This document shows, in pieces, positions 35,067-44,645 of a DNA stretch of 64,000 bases (position 1 is its first letter; the number at the start of each line of letters is the position of its first letter). Below the pieces are notes generated by a model. The model saw nothing but the letters and a program-made list of their open reading frames with translations. It did not search any database and had not been told where the DNA came from. A program made the translations under genes and the position numbers. This DNA is from Roseiarcus sp963709185. GTDB taxonomy: Bacteria; Pseudomonadota; Alphaproteobacteria; Rhizobiales; Beijerinckiaceae. The stretch covers positions 434,001 through 498,000 of the forward strand of contig CAVPVQ010000015.1 in NCBI GenBank assembly GCA_963709185.1, given 5' to 3'.

Positions 35067-36090
35067 ATGCTAAGAGATATGGCTCCAGTCGACGACGCCT
35101 CTGCGGCAGCGCATTCCAGGCCGGGCGAGGCCGGCGTCCTGTCGCGACCTGGCCCTGAGGCCGTCGTTTGCGTGGCCACCTTTCGACGCCCGGAAATGCT
35201 CCGCCGGACCTTGCAATCGCTGGTCGATCAGACCGGCAAGACTCGAATTCGCCGTCGTTGTGATCGACAATGACCCGGCCGGCATGGCGGGCGTGCCGAT
35301 CGCCAGCGCCTTCCTGAGCAACGGCCTGCTGGAAGGGTTCTGCCTGGTCGAGGCGCAGCCGGGCAATTGCCACGCTTGCAATCGCGCGTTCCGGGAGGCG
35401 CGCCTCCGCTTCGCGTCGGCGTCGTACATTTTGATGATCGATGACGACGAAGTCGCCGACCCCGATTGGTTGAACCGCATGGTCGCCGCCTGTCGCGAGA
35501 CCAAAGTCGATATCGTCGGCGGTCCGGTGACGCCGCATTTTCCCGCCGGCGCGCCCGACGCGATCGCAAATCATCCCGTCTACTGGCCCGCCTTTAGCCG
35601 AAGCGGCCCGGTGCCGATGATCTACGGCTCGGGCAATTTTCTCATCCGCCGAGAGGCGTTTGAGCGGCTGAGTCATCCGGAATTCGACTTGCGCTACAAT
35701 TTTCTTGGCGGCGGCGACACCGATTTCTTCACGCGCTGCCGCCGCGCGGGCCTGACGTTCCACTGGGAGCAGTCCGCGCGCATCTTCGAAACCGTTCCGA
35801 GCGATCGCCTTCGGGCCGCATGGATTCTGCGTCGCGGGCTTCGCATCGGCGCGATCAATTTTCATATTGACGATGCGTCCAGCCAGTCGATCCTCGGTCG
35901 CGCCAAACTGATCGCCAAGAATGGCGTTCTCCTTCCGGTCTCGGTTTTTCGATCGCTGAAACTGTTGGCGCAGGGAAAGTCCGCGCTTGTGTCCGCTCAT
36001 CCGATGGTGGTGGCGATCGGCCGTATCATGGCCTGGCTTGGTCTCGAGCCCGAGCAATATCGCTTCTCGCAACCAGAGCCGAAGCCGTGA
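35067..36090 (+). CDS. Glycosyltransferase family 2 (frameshifted)
   Basis: GT-A glycosyltransferase of about 340 residues split by a frameshift. The N-terminus (EAVVCVATFRRPEMLRRTLQSLVDQTGK) reads in one frame to about 35245; the rest (VIDNDPAG..., the DDDEVADPDW metal motif, then GGGDTDFFTRCRRAG) is in another. Dropping one T from GAATTC at 35245-35250 gives TRIAVVVIDNDPAG and an intact protein. The start is uncertain (GTG 35055, ATG 35067, ATG 35079). The C-terminal half has hydrophobic helices. Its stop overlaps the next start (GTGA). It transfers a sugar to the lipid-linked repeat unit. Confidence 0.8.
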
Positions 36091-37382
36091 GCGCTATGAC
36101 CGCAGAGTTTCGGGCCGGCGAAAGCGGCGACGGCCCGTGGCGGGCGGTCGTATTCGCGGCCTCCCTGATCCTGGCGTGGGTGCCGCTCCAACCCTTCGCG
36201 GACCTTGGCGCCGCGGACGCGTTCGATCTCGGCGCCGGGCGCGACGTGGCGACATATATCGCCTTCGCGTCGTGCTCCGGCATTTGCCTGTACCTGGCGG
36301 CTTTGCGAGACCAGCGCGGCCTCCGACGTCTCGCCAACCCGGCCTTTGTCCTTCTGGCCGCCTGGGTCGCGCTCAGCGCGGCGACTTCGCAAGACGTCGC
36401 GACCTCGCTGAAGCGCGCCGCGATCTGCATTTTCGTCGTCGTCATCGCGGCGACATTGCCGCTTCTGCCGCGAGGGCGGACGCAACTGGCGACGCTGCTG
36501 GGCGTCGCCGCCGGCGCGCTTATCGCGCTTTCCTATTTCGGTGTGATATTCCTGCCGCAATACGCCATCCACCAGGCGAGCGACCTCGGAGAGCCGGCCC
36601 TGGCGGGCGATTGGCGCGGCGTTTTCGGTCACAAGAATCTCGCGAGCGCTATTTTCGTTTTCACCGCGTTTGCCGGAATCTATATCGCGCGGACCGGATA
36701 CGCCGTCGTCGGCATCCTCGTTGCGGGCCTTTCGCTGCTGTTCGTCGTGTTCGCCAACGGCAAGACCGCGAATATGCTCTGGTTGCCGACGCTGGCCGTG
36801 TCCTATTTTGTGGGCGCCCATGGAGCCGGACGAGTCTGGCGCGTCGCGGCTCTCGCGCCCTTTGTCACGCTCAATGCGCTCGGCGTCGGCTCGGTTATGC
36901 TTGCGCCTCTCCAATCGCTCGTGGCGAGCCTGCCCGTCGACGCGACGTTCACCGGGCGCACCGACATCTGGCGCTACGCGCTGGGAAAACTCGCGGCGCA
37001 TCCCTTCCTCGGATACGGGTTTGACGCGTTCTGGAACACGGAATCGGTGCGCTTTGGCACCGACGATTCCGCCGCCTGGGTGGCCGGCGCTGCGCACGCC
37101 CACAATTGCTTTGTCGACGTCGCGATGTCGATGGGCGTTCCCGGCGTCGCCCTGGCGCTTTGGGCCTTCGTCGCCCAACCTCTCGCGGATATCGCAAGAG
37201 CCGTCCGCAACGGCGCCGATCCGGCGCTGGTGACATTGTTGACGCAAATCTGGTTGTTCGCGCTCTATGTCTCTTCGTTCGAGTCGTTCCTGTTCGATCG
37301 GAGCGACCCCATCTGGTTCACCTTCCTGTTTGCGGTGTTCGGGCTTCGTTACGTCTCAGGATTCCGGACCTCGCCGCGATGA
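36087..37382 (+). CDS. O-antigen ligase / Wzy-like polysaccharide polymerase
   Basis: 431-residue integral membrane protein with about ten to twelve hydrophobic segments and one large periplasmic loop (HKNLASAIFVFTAFAG ... TGRTDIWRYALGKLAAHPFLGYGFDAFW), the hallmark of the Wzy_C/WaaL family. The GTG start at 36087 overlaps the preceding stop; ATG at 36096 is an alternative. Its own stop overlaps the next start (ATGA). In an exopolysaccharide locus with a Wzx-like flippase it is most likely the polymerase that joins repeat units at the outer face of the inner membrane. Confidence 0.82.
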   Translation: MSAMTAEFRAGESGDGPWRAVVFAASLILAWVPLQPFADLGAADAFDLGAGRDVATYIAFASCSGICLYLAALRDQRGLRRLANPAFVLLAAWVALSAATSQDVATSLKRAAICIFVVVIAATLPLLPRGRTQLATLLGVAAGALIALSYFGVIFLPQYAIHQASDLGEPALAGDWRGVFGHKNLASAIFVFTAFAGIYIARTGYAVVGILVAGLSLLFVVFANGKTANMLWLPTLAVSYFVGAHGAGRVWRVAALAPFVTLNALGVGSVMLAPLQSLVASLPVDATFTGRTDIWRYALGKLAAHPFLGYGFDAFWNTESVRFGTDDSAAWVAGAAHAHNCFVDVAMSMGVPGVALALWAFVAQPLADIARAVRNGADPALVTLLTQIWLFALYVSSFESFLFDRSDPIWFTFLFAVFGLRYVSGFRTSPR

Positions 37383-38476
37383 CGCCAATCCCCGCCGCGA
37401 CGCGCGGCTTCGTCGTCTCGCTGACGTCGCCGTCGCAGACGCCTTGCGGGGTCGAGATGTTCGCTCGTGGCCTGGCGCGGGCCGCCGGCGAACTCGGACT
37501 CGACTCGCGCCGTGTCGTCGTCGTCGGCCGATGGGGCGATGCCCCTGCCCTCTGGCGCGCATTGGGCGGCGCCTCCGCGCTTGTCGTCAGTCTGCCGGTC
37601 GTCGCGTGGAAGAAGGCGCTGCTGACGCCGTTTCTGGCGCTGCTCATCGCCCGGGTTCGCGGCGCGCGGACCGTCGTGGTTTTGCACGAGTGGATGGACC
37701 TTCATCCCCTTCGCCGCGCGTTCATTTCCGCCTATCTGTTGCTGGCGCAGGTCGTCCTGTTCTCGTCGCCGACCGTCCGCGATCAGTTTCTTTCAAGCCC
37801 GACCGGGCGATTGCCCTTCAAACTGGGCCTCGTGCCCATCCCCCCCAATATCGCGCCGCCGACGGCGCGCATTCATACCGCCGCCGTCGATCGCCTCCAG
37901 GCCGAACGGGCGAACGGGCGTCTGATCCTCGGGCATTTCGGCTCGATCTATCCCAAGAAGCAATCAACCGCCGTGCTCGAGGTCGCGCATGCCTTGCGTG
38001 GCCTCGGACGCGAGGTTTTCGTCGTCTTCATCGGAGGCTTCGTCAAGGCGAGCGACGATATCGAGGAGCGCTTTTTCTCGCATGCCAGGACGCTCGGCCT
38101 CGAAGGGTCGATGATGGTCAGCGGCTACCTCGAATCGGACCAGGAGATATTTTCGCTGTTCGACGAGGTCGATCTCTTCGTCTATTCGTTCGCCGAAGGG
38201 TTGACCTCGCGACGCGGCAGCGTGCTGACTTGCCTGGAATCAGGCCGCCCAGTCATCGTCAATTCGCCCGAACGCGCCGACGAATTCGACCATCATCCGG
38301 TCTTTGGCGATCTGATCGCGCGGGGTGCGTTGTGCCTCTTGCCAACCAACGCGACGCCAGCAGAGTTTGCGCGCGCGATCGTCATGACCGGAACTGACCA
38401 TCGCGGCGTCGCGCCGGAGATGTTCGACGCGGCCTGGCGGGCCGCGGCAATTGCGTTGCGCGAAGCGCTGACCTGA
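37379..38476 (+). CDS. Glycosyltransferase, GT4-like
   Basis: 365-residue GT-B-fold glycosyltransferase. N-terminal acceptor domain starts TSPSQTPCGVEMFARGLARAAGELG; the C-terminal nucleotide-sugar domain has GHFGSIYPKKQS and the motif EGLTSRRGSVLTCLESGRPVIV, in which the usual EGxxxxxxE pattern of GT4 is recognisable but shifted (EGLTSRRGSVLTCLE). ATG overlaps the polymerase stop. Adds a sugar during repeat-unit assembly on the cytoplasmic face; donor unknown. Confidence 0.82.
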   Translation: MTPIPAATRGFVVSLTSPSQTPCGVEMFARGLARAAGELGLDSRRVVVVGRWGDAPALWRALGGASALVVSLPVVAWKKALLTPFLALLIARVRGARTVVVLHEWMDLHPLRRAFISAYLLLAQVVLFSSPTVRDQFLSSPTGRLPFKLGLVPIPPNIAPPTARIHTAAVDRLQAERANGRLILGHFGSIYPKKQSTAVLEVAHALRGLGREVFVVFIGGFVKASDDIEERFFSHARTLGLEGSMMVSGYLESDQEIFSLFDEVDLFVYSFAEGLTSRRGSVLTCLESGRPVIVNSPERADEFDHHPVFGDLIARGALCLLPTNATPAEFARAIVMTGTDHRGVAPEMFDAAWRAAAIALREALT

Positions 38477-38486
38477 ATGCGCGCCG

Positions 38487-40647
38487 TCAGGCCCGCATCT
38501 GCCGCCTGGGCCTCGCAATGTCGAACCGCACGACAGCGCGCACCGCGACGTCGGCGCCGCTAAGCGCCTCCCGAATCCACTGCGCGTCGCGCCCCGCTGG
38601 CGCCTCCTCCAGCACGAGGACTTCGTCGACCAGCCCAAGGAGCCGCGCAGCATCGTCGTCGCCTGGATCGGGTCCATCGCAGATGATGAATTCGATCGAT
38701 TGATCGCCCGAGCGTCCAATGGATTGCAAGAGTTCGTCCGGATGCACCCGGCCGATTTCGGCGTCAAAGCCCTTGGGCAATGCAAGCAGAATCTGGTCCG
38801 CGGCGCGGTAGAATGCGCCTTTGTCGAGAATTGGCGTCCGCGCGGCGTGGCGGATCGCGCGCGTAAGCCTGGCGTTGCGCTCCGCGGCGTCGATCAACGC
38901 CACGTGGACGCCGCGCCGAGCCGCGCATAGCGCAAGGTTGATCGCCAGGGCGGTGCGAAGGCCGGCGCCGTTCGCTCCGGCGACAGCGAGAGTGACGACG
39001 CGCCGCGAGTCTTCGCGGCGTCCATCGTTGATGCCAAGCGCATCGAGGACGGCGTCAAATTCCGCGCTGTTGGCGCCGGGCGCCAACACCGGGAAGCCGA
39101 GACCCCGAAGGTCCAGGTCATCCATCGATTGGGTCCATTGTTCCGCCTCGAGTTGCGAGCGTGGCGTGATGGCGAAAATGGCGACCTCGCGCCCGGAGGC
39201 GCCGTCCGCCTCGCCCCCCTTCGCGGCCCCCGGCGGCGCAACCGCGGCCCAACGCTCGCGCGCAACCGATCCTGCCACGCCGAGCCCAAGGCCGAGCAGG
39301 AGTCCGGCGACCGTCATCAGCGCTCCGTTTGGGGGAAAGGCCCGGGACTTCGGAGCAGTTGCGAGGGAAATGATTCGCGTTCGGGTAGGTTCGACTTGCT
39401 GGATCTCGCCTGAACTCGCGCGACCGTGTGACAAACAATTCGTAGACCGCCCGCGCCGCCTCGGCTTGACGCTCAAAGTCGCGCAGGCCGACCGAACTTT
39501 GGCCATTGGCGTTCGACTGTGTCTTCAGCTGATCGAGTTGGCGGCTAAGCGACGCTTCGAGTTGCCTGGCGCCGTCGTATTCGATGCGCTGGCTCTGCGC
39601 GAAGCGCGTCAGCTCGGCGTCAACCGCGGCGTCAGCGGCGAGGACCTGCGCCTCGGCGTCGATCACCTGAGGATGGCGCGGACCCAGTTGGGCCCTGAGG
39701 TCGGCAAGCCGTTGACGCGCCAGCGCCTGCTGGCTCCGCAAGGCGGCCAGACTCGCAGATGTGATCTGCGAGGCGATTGCGGCGACATCGCCGCCGCGCC
39801 TGTGAGCGTTCTCGATCTGGTCGAGACGCGAGCGCGCCTCGGCCGCCTTCGCGCGCGCGATCATCATCTGCGCGTTCATGTCTTTCAACTGTTGCTCAGT
39901 GACGAGAAGGTCGCGGGTTCCGACGAGCCCGTTTTCGGCCTTGAAGTCTTCGACCTTTTTTTCCGCGTCGACGACCCGCTGGCGCAGGGCTTCGAGGCGT
40001 CCGGACAATGAGGCCTCGGTTCGGCGCGAAGCATCCGATTGCCACGACGAGGACACGTCGATGTAGGCGCGAGCCACCGCGTTGGCCAGCTCAGCCGCCT
40101 TGTCCGGGTCGCGATCGGAAACGGAGAGATCGATGATGAAGGTGCGCTCCGGTCGCTTGACCTGGATACGGGCTCCAAGGGCGGCCGCGGCGGCCGCCGC
40201 ACGCTCGGACGGGCTCGGCGAAGACCCCGGAAATAGAGGAAATCGCGAGGCGCCGACAAAGTCCGGATCGACGTCGAGCTTTTCGTTGGCGACCACCCGT
40301 TCAAGCACTGGGCGTGACGTCAAGATCAGGCTCTGGCTCTCGACATAGTTGATAAAGCCGTTGGAGTCCTGCCCCGGCGCGGGCAGGTCCTGGCTGGCTC
40401 CAGGAAGACTGCCGGGATCGATATAGATTTGCGTCGCCGCGACGTAGCGCGGCGTGAGCAATTTCGACGCGGCGAAGCCAAGCAGCGCGCAGGCCACGGC
40501 GCAACCGAAAATGAAGACCTTGTGGCGCTTGGCGGTGTTGAACGCCGCGAGAGCGCGATCGCGCACGCCGCCGACCGAACGAAGCGGCTGGGCGTCGCCG
40601 CCGCTCGCCTCGGCGGCCGGTGGGCCATACTCGAACATGGTCTGCAT
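38487..40647 (-). CDS. Wzz/Wzc-like polysaccharide chain-length regulator with degenerate kinase domain (frameshifted)
   Basis: Polysaccharide co-polymerase of about 720 residues. N-terminal Wzz part: first membrane segment (VFIFGCAVACALLGFAA, about residue 47), a long periplasmic coiled-coil-rich region, and a second membrane segment (LMTVAGLLLGLGLGVAGSVA). The C-terminal cytoplasmic domain resembles BY-kinases, but its P-loop reads GANGAGLRT instead of GxxGxGKT, so the catalytic Lys is missing; no Tyr-rich tail is seen. The two frames meet near 39412-39417; removing one base from GAACTC gives SRESGEIQQVEP and one continuous protein. It is divergent from the DUF6492 gene and probably controls chain length without kinase activity. 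Confidence 0.8.
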
Positions 40648-40925
40648 ACCTGCCGGTTTGGATCGCGCCGATGCAATCCTTCTTGCCGCCCGGAGCGCCA
40701 AGCGAATTATCGTTGGTCCTGGTTAACGAATGGTCAGAGGACGCCGGCGACAAGGGAACAACGCCGGTCGGCCAGGCTTTCGTCGCAAAGCCGAGGTCGA
40801 ACCAAAACTTCTATCAAGACGAGCGCGGTCGCCAGGAGCGGCCTCGATATTGCGACGCCGTCGGCAGGCTTGACTTGCGTCTCATTTTGAGACGCGGCGC
40901 CCCTCGACATGCCTGGAGCGAACCT

Positions 40926-41846
40926 TTGGCACGGTCAGTCGCCCTCATTACGCCCAGCTACGCCGGTGACTTCCAGCGCTTTTCACTTCTGTGCGACAGT
41001 CTCGATCGCAGGGTCAGCGGCTACGACCGACACTATGTGATCGTCAGCGACGACGACATGCCGCTGTTTCAGGGGTTCAGCGACCGGCGCCGGATCGTGC
41101 TGCCGAGCTCGCAACTCCTGCCGCGCTGGCTGAAGCCCGCGCCGGGAATCAAGCTGCGCAACGGCCGCAAGATCTGGTGGTCGTTCCGCGCGAAGCCGGT
41201 TCACGGCTGGCATGTTCAGCAGATCCTCAAGATCGCCGCGGCGATGGAAATGCCGGAACAGCGATTCTGCGTCATCGACTCGGACACTGTGTTCGTGCGC
41301 CCGTTCGACGTCGGCGCCTATGCCGGCGGCGAGCGCTCGCCGTTGTATCTGCAGCGCGAAGCGATCGCGGCCGCGGCGCCGCTGCACGCGACCTGGACGC
41401 GCAATTGCGATCGCCTCCTCGGCCACGCGGCGACCCGCTTCCCGGCGGACGACTATATCGGCCACGTCATCGTCTGGGATAAGGACATTGTCCGCGGCAT
41501 GGCGAACGCGATCGAACGCGCGACAGCGCTGAGTTGGCCGCTGGCTCTGTGCAGAACGCGGGCCTTTTCAGAGTATCTGCTCTACGGTCATTTCGCCCGG
41601 CATTCGGCCGAGCGACGCGCCGAGCATGAAACGACGACCGACAGCCTCGCCATTTCCTATTGGAGCGACGCGCCTCTCGACGCCGCGACGATCGCCGGGA
41701 TGATCGCCAACGCGGCGCCGTCCAAGGTCGCGCTGAGCGTTCCGTCATTTTCTCGCACGCCGGTGACGATGATCCGCGCGGCGGCGAATCTTCCCGCGCA
41801 AGCCGTGGCTTGCAGCGCGCGTGGAAAGTTTCATGCCGCGGCGTGA
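40926..41846 (+). CDS. DUF6492-like protein of the exopolysaccharide locus
   Basis: About 306 residues, GT-A-like glycosyltransferase appearance: start SVALITPSYAGDFQRFSLLCDSL, a Rossmann-like VIVSDDDMPLFQG, and CVIDSDTVFVRPF, in which DSD could bind metal. Best match by pattern is the uncharacterised DUF6492 family, often found in polysaccharide loci. No ATG is available; TTG at 40926 follows GGAG with good spacing. A longer start upstream is possible. Its end overlaps the GH16 gene. A glycosyltransferase role is likely but unproven. Confidence 0.7.
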   Translation: MARSVALITPSYAGDFQRFSLLCDSLDRRVSGYDRHYVIVSDDDMPLFQGFSDRRRIVLPSSQLLPRWLKPAPGIKLRNGRKIWWSFRAKPVHGWHVQQILKIAAAMEMPEQRFCVIDSDTVFVRPFDVGAYAGGERSPLYLQREAIAAAAPLHATWTRNCDRLLGHAATRFPADDYIGHVIVWDKDIVRGMANAIERATALSWPLALCRTRAFSEYLLYGHFARHSAERRAEHETTTDSLAISYWSDAPLDAATIAGMIANAAPSKVALSVPSFSRTPVTMIRAAANLPAQAVACSARGKFHAAA

Positions 41847-42654
41847 CCACAGCGCGGTCTGGCCGCTTGTCGCGGCCTTCATCGTGATGTCTCTCGCCTG
41901 GCCGGCGCGCCCGGCGCCCGCCGGCGAAAAGCTGATCCACGCCGAGGATTTTTCGACCGCCGCCAAGTTCGACGCCTCGTTCTGGATCGCCGAGACCGGC
42001 TTTTTCCGGAACAAGGAAGCGCAATATTACCGACCGGCCAATGTCAGCGTTGAAGGCGGCGCGCTGGTCCTCGAGGGCCGGCGGGAGGCCGTATCGAACG
42101 CCGCCTACGACCGCAACGGAAGCGACTGGCTGACGACGACGCGAAGCGCGGATTTCACCTCCGGCAGCATCGTCAGCAGGGAAGCCTTCACCTACGGCGT
42201 CTTCGAGGTCGTCGCTCGCCTGCCGCAGGGCGCCGGCGCCTGGCCGGCCGTCTGGACGGTCTATGAACAGGGCCTGCCGTATCGTGAGATCGATCTCGTC
42301 GAAGCCGTAGGCGCGTCGCCGGGAAGGGTATGGTCGACGGTTCACGCGGGTCGCAACCTCGCGAGTTTGAAGACATGGCAGGCCGAGACGCCAATGCCCG
42401 ACCTCGCCAACGCGTTCCACGCCTACAAGCTCGATTGGCGCAGCGATTCGATCATTCTTTCGATCGACGGGCGGCCGGTGTTGCGGATGAATCCGGAAGA
42501 GGCTCACAAAGACGGTCTCGATCCGCTGCGCGCGCCGATGCGCCTGCGCATCAACCTTGCGCTCGGCGGCTCCTGGGGCGGCCCGATCAATGAAGCCGCC
42601 CTGCCCGCCCGGATGGAAATCAAATCCATCAAGGTCTGGAGCGTCGATCCGTAA
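41833..42654 (+). CDS. Secreted glycoside hydrolase family 16
   Basis: 273-residue GH16 beta-glycanase. Signal peptide about residues 1-31 (hydrophobic LVAAFIVMSLAWP, then APAG). The catalytic motif ExDxxE is present as EIDLVE (Glu152, Asp154, Glu157). GH16 enzymes of polysaccharide loci (ExoK, ExsH, PlyA type) cut the nascent polymer and set its length. A GTG at 41821 is an alternative start. It overlaps the end of the previous gene by 14 bp, so it is co-expressed with it. The substrate is probably the polymer of this locus, a beta-linked glucan or succinoglycan-like chain (inference). Confidence 0.88.
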   Translation: MPRRDHSAVWPLVAAFIVMSLAWPARPAPAGEKLIHAEDFSTAAKFDASFWIAETGFFRNKEAQYYRPANVSVEGGALVLEGRREAVSNAAYDRNGSDWLTTTRSADFTSGSIVSREAFTYGVFEVVARLPQGAGAWPAVWTVYEQGLPYREIDLVEAVGASPGRVWSTVHAGRNLASLKTWQAETPMPDLANAFHAYKLDWRSDSIILSIDGRPVLRMNPEEAHKDGLDPLRAPMRLRINLALGGSWGGPINEAALPARMEIKSIKVWSVDP

Positions 42655-42780
42655 GGGGAAGGGTTCCGACCAGGGCGCCTCAGGGGGCTGAGCTTTGGCG
42701 AAGCGAGGCGGACTGAAGAGCGGCGATCATTTCAACGGCGGCGGTCGACGCGATCCGACCATCGACCGCGCGTGGTCGCT

Positions 42781-44265
42781 TCATCGCTTGGTCGCGGCTA
42801 ACTTCCTCGCAGAGCGATCGGAGCCGCGATCGACAAGCGACGCGCTCAGGTTCAGCGCCTTTTGAGCCAGATTGCGAAGGACAGCGCGCAAATCGCCGAT
42901 GTCCAGCAACCAACCCGCCGCGGCGTAGATCGCGACGCCCGCCGGCACCACGACGATCAGCGCCATCGGCCCGCAGGCGAGGGTCGCATTCTCCAGGACG
43001 TAGACCACAAATCCCATCGCCGCCGTCGCCGCGACGATGCGCCCGCTCCGACGCAGCGGAAATGGCATCGGAAAGGCGAAGCGGCTCAACAGCAGCGCGC
43101 TGAGAAAACCGAACACCTCCGTCGCCAGCCGTCCCCAAACCGCGCCCATCACGCCGAAATGGCTGATCAATATGTAGGACGCAATGAGATTCCAGACGAT
43201 GATCGAACCGGCGTTCAGCAGATAGAACGCCGTGCGATTGGCCAGAAGGAAACTCGTGTGGAGATATTGCTGCGTCAGGATCTGGAACAACAGCGCGGCG
43301 GCGAAAACCGGCATCGCCTCGTGCGAGACCAGGCGAAAACGGGGGCCAAGCACGAGGTCGGCGACCTGCGGCGCCACGATGGCGAGGCCAACGCAGGCCG
43401 GCAGCGTCGTCGCCAGCAGCATCTCCAGATATTTTCTGAGGTGCGCGCGCGCGACCGGCGCGCCGCCGGTGGCGAGCAACCGCACCGTCATCGGCACGAA
43501 GGCCGTCGCGATGCTGATCGCCGGAATGATCAGGCTCTGGCGGACGATATCGAGGCTCGCCCCGAACTGACCGGCGGCCCCGACGCCGGCGAGATTGGCG
43601 AGCAGGAATCGATCGGTCATTCCCGACAAGGCGAGAAGCGACAGCGAGATCGCCACCGGAAGCCCGCCCCTGAGCATTTCAAACAGACGCGCGGCGTCGA
43701 AGCGCGGCGCCGCCGTCCCCCACGCCGTGCGCCAAAAACTGAGCGCGGTCAGCAGATAAGCAATCGACGTCGAGGCGAGAAGCAATGCGCCGGTCCTGCC
43801 GAACAGCGTAAACGCGATTCCCAGACCCGAGACGAGGACGGCGCGAACCGCCGTGCCGCGCATGAAACTCGCCGCCTTCTGTTCGGCGCGAAGCAATTCC
43901 TGACTCGTGTCAAAGACGACGATGGCGAGCGTCAGCGCAATCGCGCCGATCGCAATCTCAGGCGCCAGGTTGGCGAGTCGCGCCGCGAAATAGCCGAGCG
44001 GCGCCGCCAGACCGCACAGAAGCAGCGCGGCGAGCGCCGAGGGGCGCACGTCCGTCCCGTCGCCGCGGGCGTGATCGCGCAAGATCGAAAGTCTGATCGC
44101 GCTCGAGAGGAAGGTCGCGAAGAACGTTGCGAAGGCAAAGCCCAGGAGATAGTCGCCGAACGCGTCGGCGGTGAAGAACCGGGTGAAAACGACGACGTTA
44201 ACCAAGCCGAATACGGCGGAGAACGCATTCGCCGCAAAATAGAACACCGTCTGCCTGGCCAGCAC
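42781..44265 (-). CDS. Wzx-like polysaccharide flippase (lipopolysaccharide biosynthesis protein)
   Basis: 494-residue membrane protein of the MATE-like/MVF superfamily with about 12-14 hydrophobic segments across its length and a basic C-terminal tail (GSDRSARKLAATKR). N-terminus FYFAANAFSAVFGLVNVVVFTRFFTADAFGDY is typical of RfbX/Wzx. It moves the lipid-linked repeat unit across the inner membrane. It is convergent with the GH16 gene and divergent from the PilZ gene, marking the right end of the exopolysaccharide locus. Any gene for the initiating glycosyltransferase or the outer-membrane channel Wza must lie elsewhere. Confidence 0.85.
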   Translation of the reverse strand: MLARQTVFYFAANAFSAVFGLVNVVVFTRFFTADAFGDYLLGFAFATFFATFLSSAIRLSILRDHARGDGTDVRPSALAALLLCGLAAPLGYFAARLANLAPEIAIGAIALTLAIVVFDTSQELLRAEQKAASFMRGTAVRAVLVSGLGIAFTLFGRTGALLLASTSIAYLLTALSFWRTAWGTAAPRFDAARLFEMLRGGLPVAISLSLLALSGMTDRFLLANLAGVGAAGQFGASLDIVRQSLIIPAISIATAFVPMTVRLLATGGAPVARAHLRKYLEMLLATTLPACVGLAIVAPQVADLVLGPRFRLVSHEAMPVFAAALLFQILTQQYLHTSFLLANRTAFYLLNAGSIIVWNLIASYILISHFGVMGAVWGRLATEVFGFLSALLLSRFAFPMPFPLRRSGRIVAATAAMGFVVYVLENATLACGPMALIVVVPAGVAIYAAAGWLLDIGDLRAVLRNLAQKALNLSASLVDRGSDRSARKLAATKR

Positions 44266-44645
44266 TACGCGAACCCTCGCTCGACCGCGCCGACGGGGCG
44301 CATTCGCGGCCCACAGCAGCGCCGTCGACCCGTTTCAAAACGTCTCGGCTCAATGTGGTCATTCGAGCAAGAAGCGCGCCAGCGCCGAAGGACAAAACAG
44401 GCGGCGCTTCTAAGCGGCAACCGCGCCGCTGCGCTGCAACCCCAACCGGGGAGCGTGGCCCGGGAATTCAGGTCTCGACCTGGAGCGCCCTGCCCGCGCC
44501 GTTTCCGGTCTGAGGTTGTCGATTCGGCAACCATGACTCTCGGACGAATCCGACAAGGTAACAATCCTTCAATCGAAGCAAACGATAAGCTGGCGGGTTC
44601 CTGGCCGTGGGGCGCCTGGAACCGAAGCTTCAGGAGCAAACTGTC
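44266..44645. other. Divergent intergenic region
   Basis: 380 bases between the leftward flippase gene and the rightward PilZ gene, mostly GC-rich. A less GC-rich stretch near 44555-44595 may hold the PilZ promoter. No ORF with family resemblance and no strong repeat seen. Confidence 0.4.
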
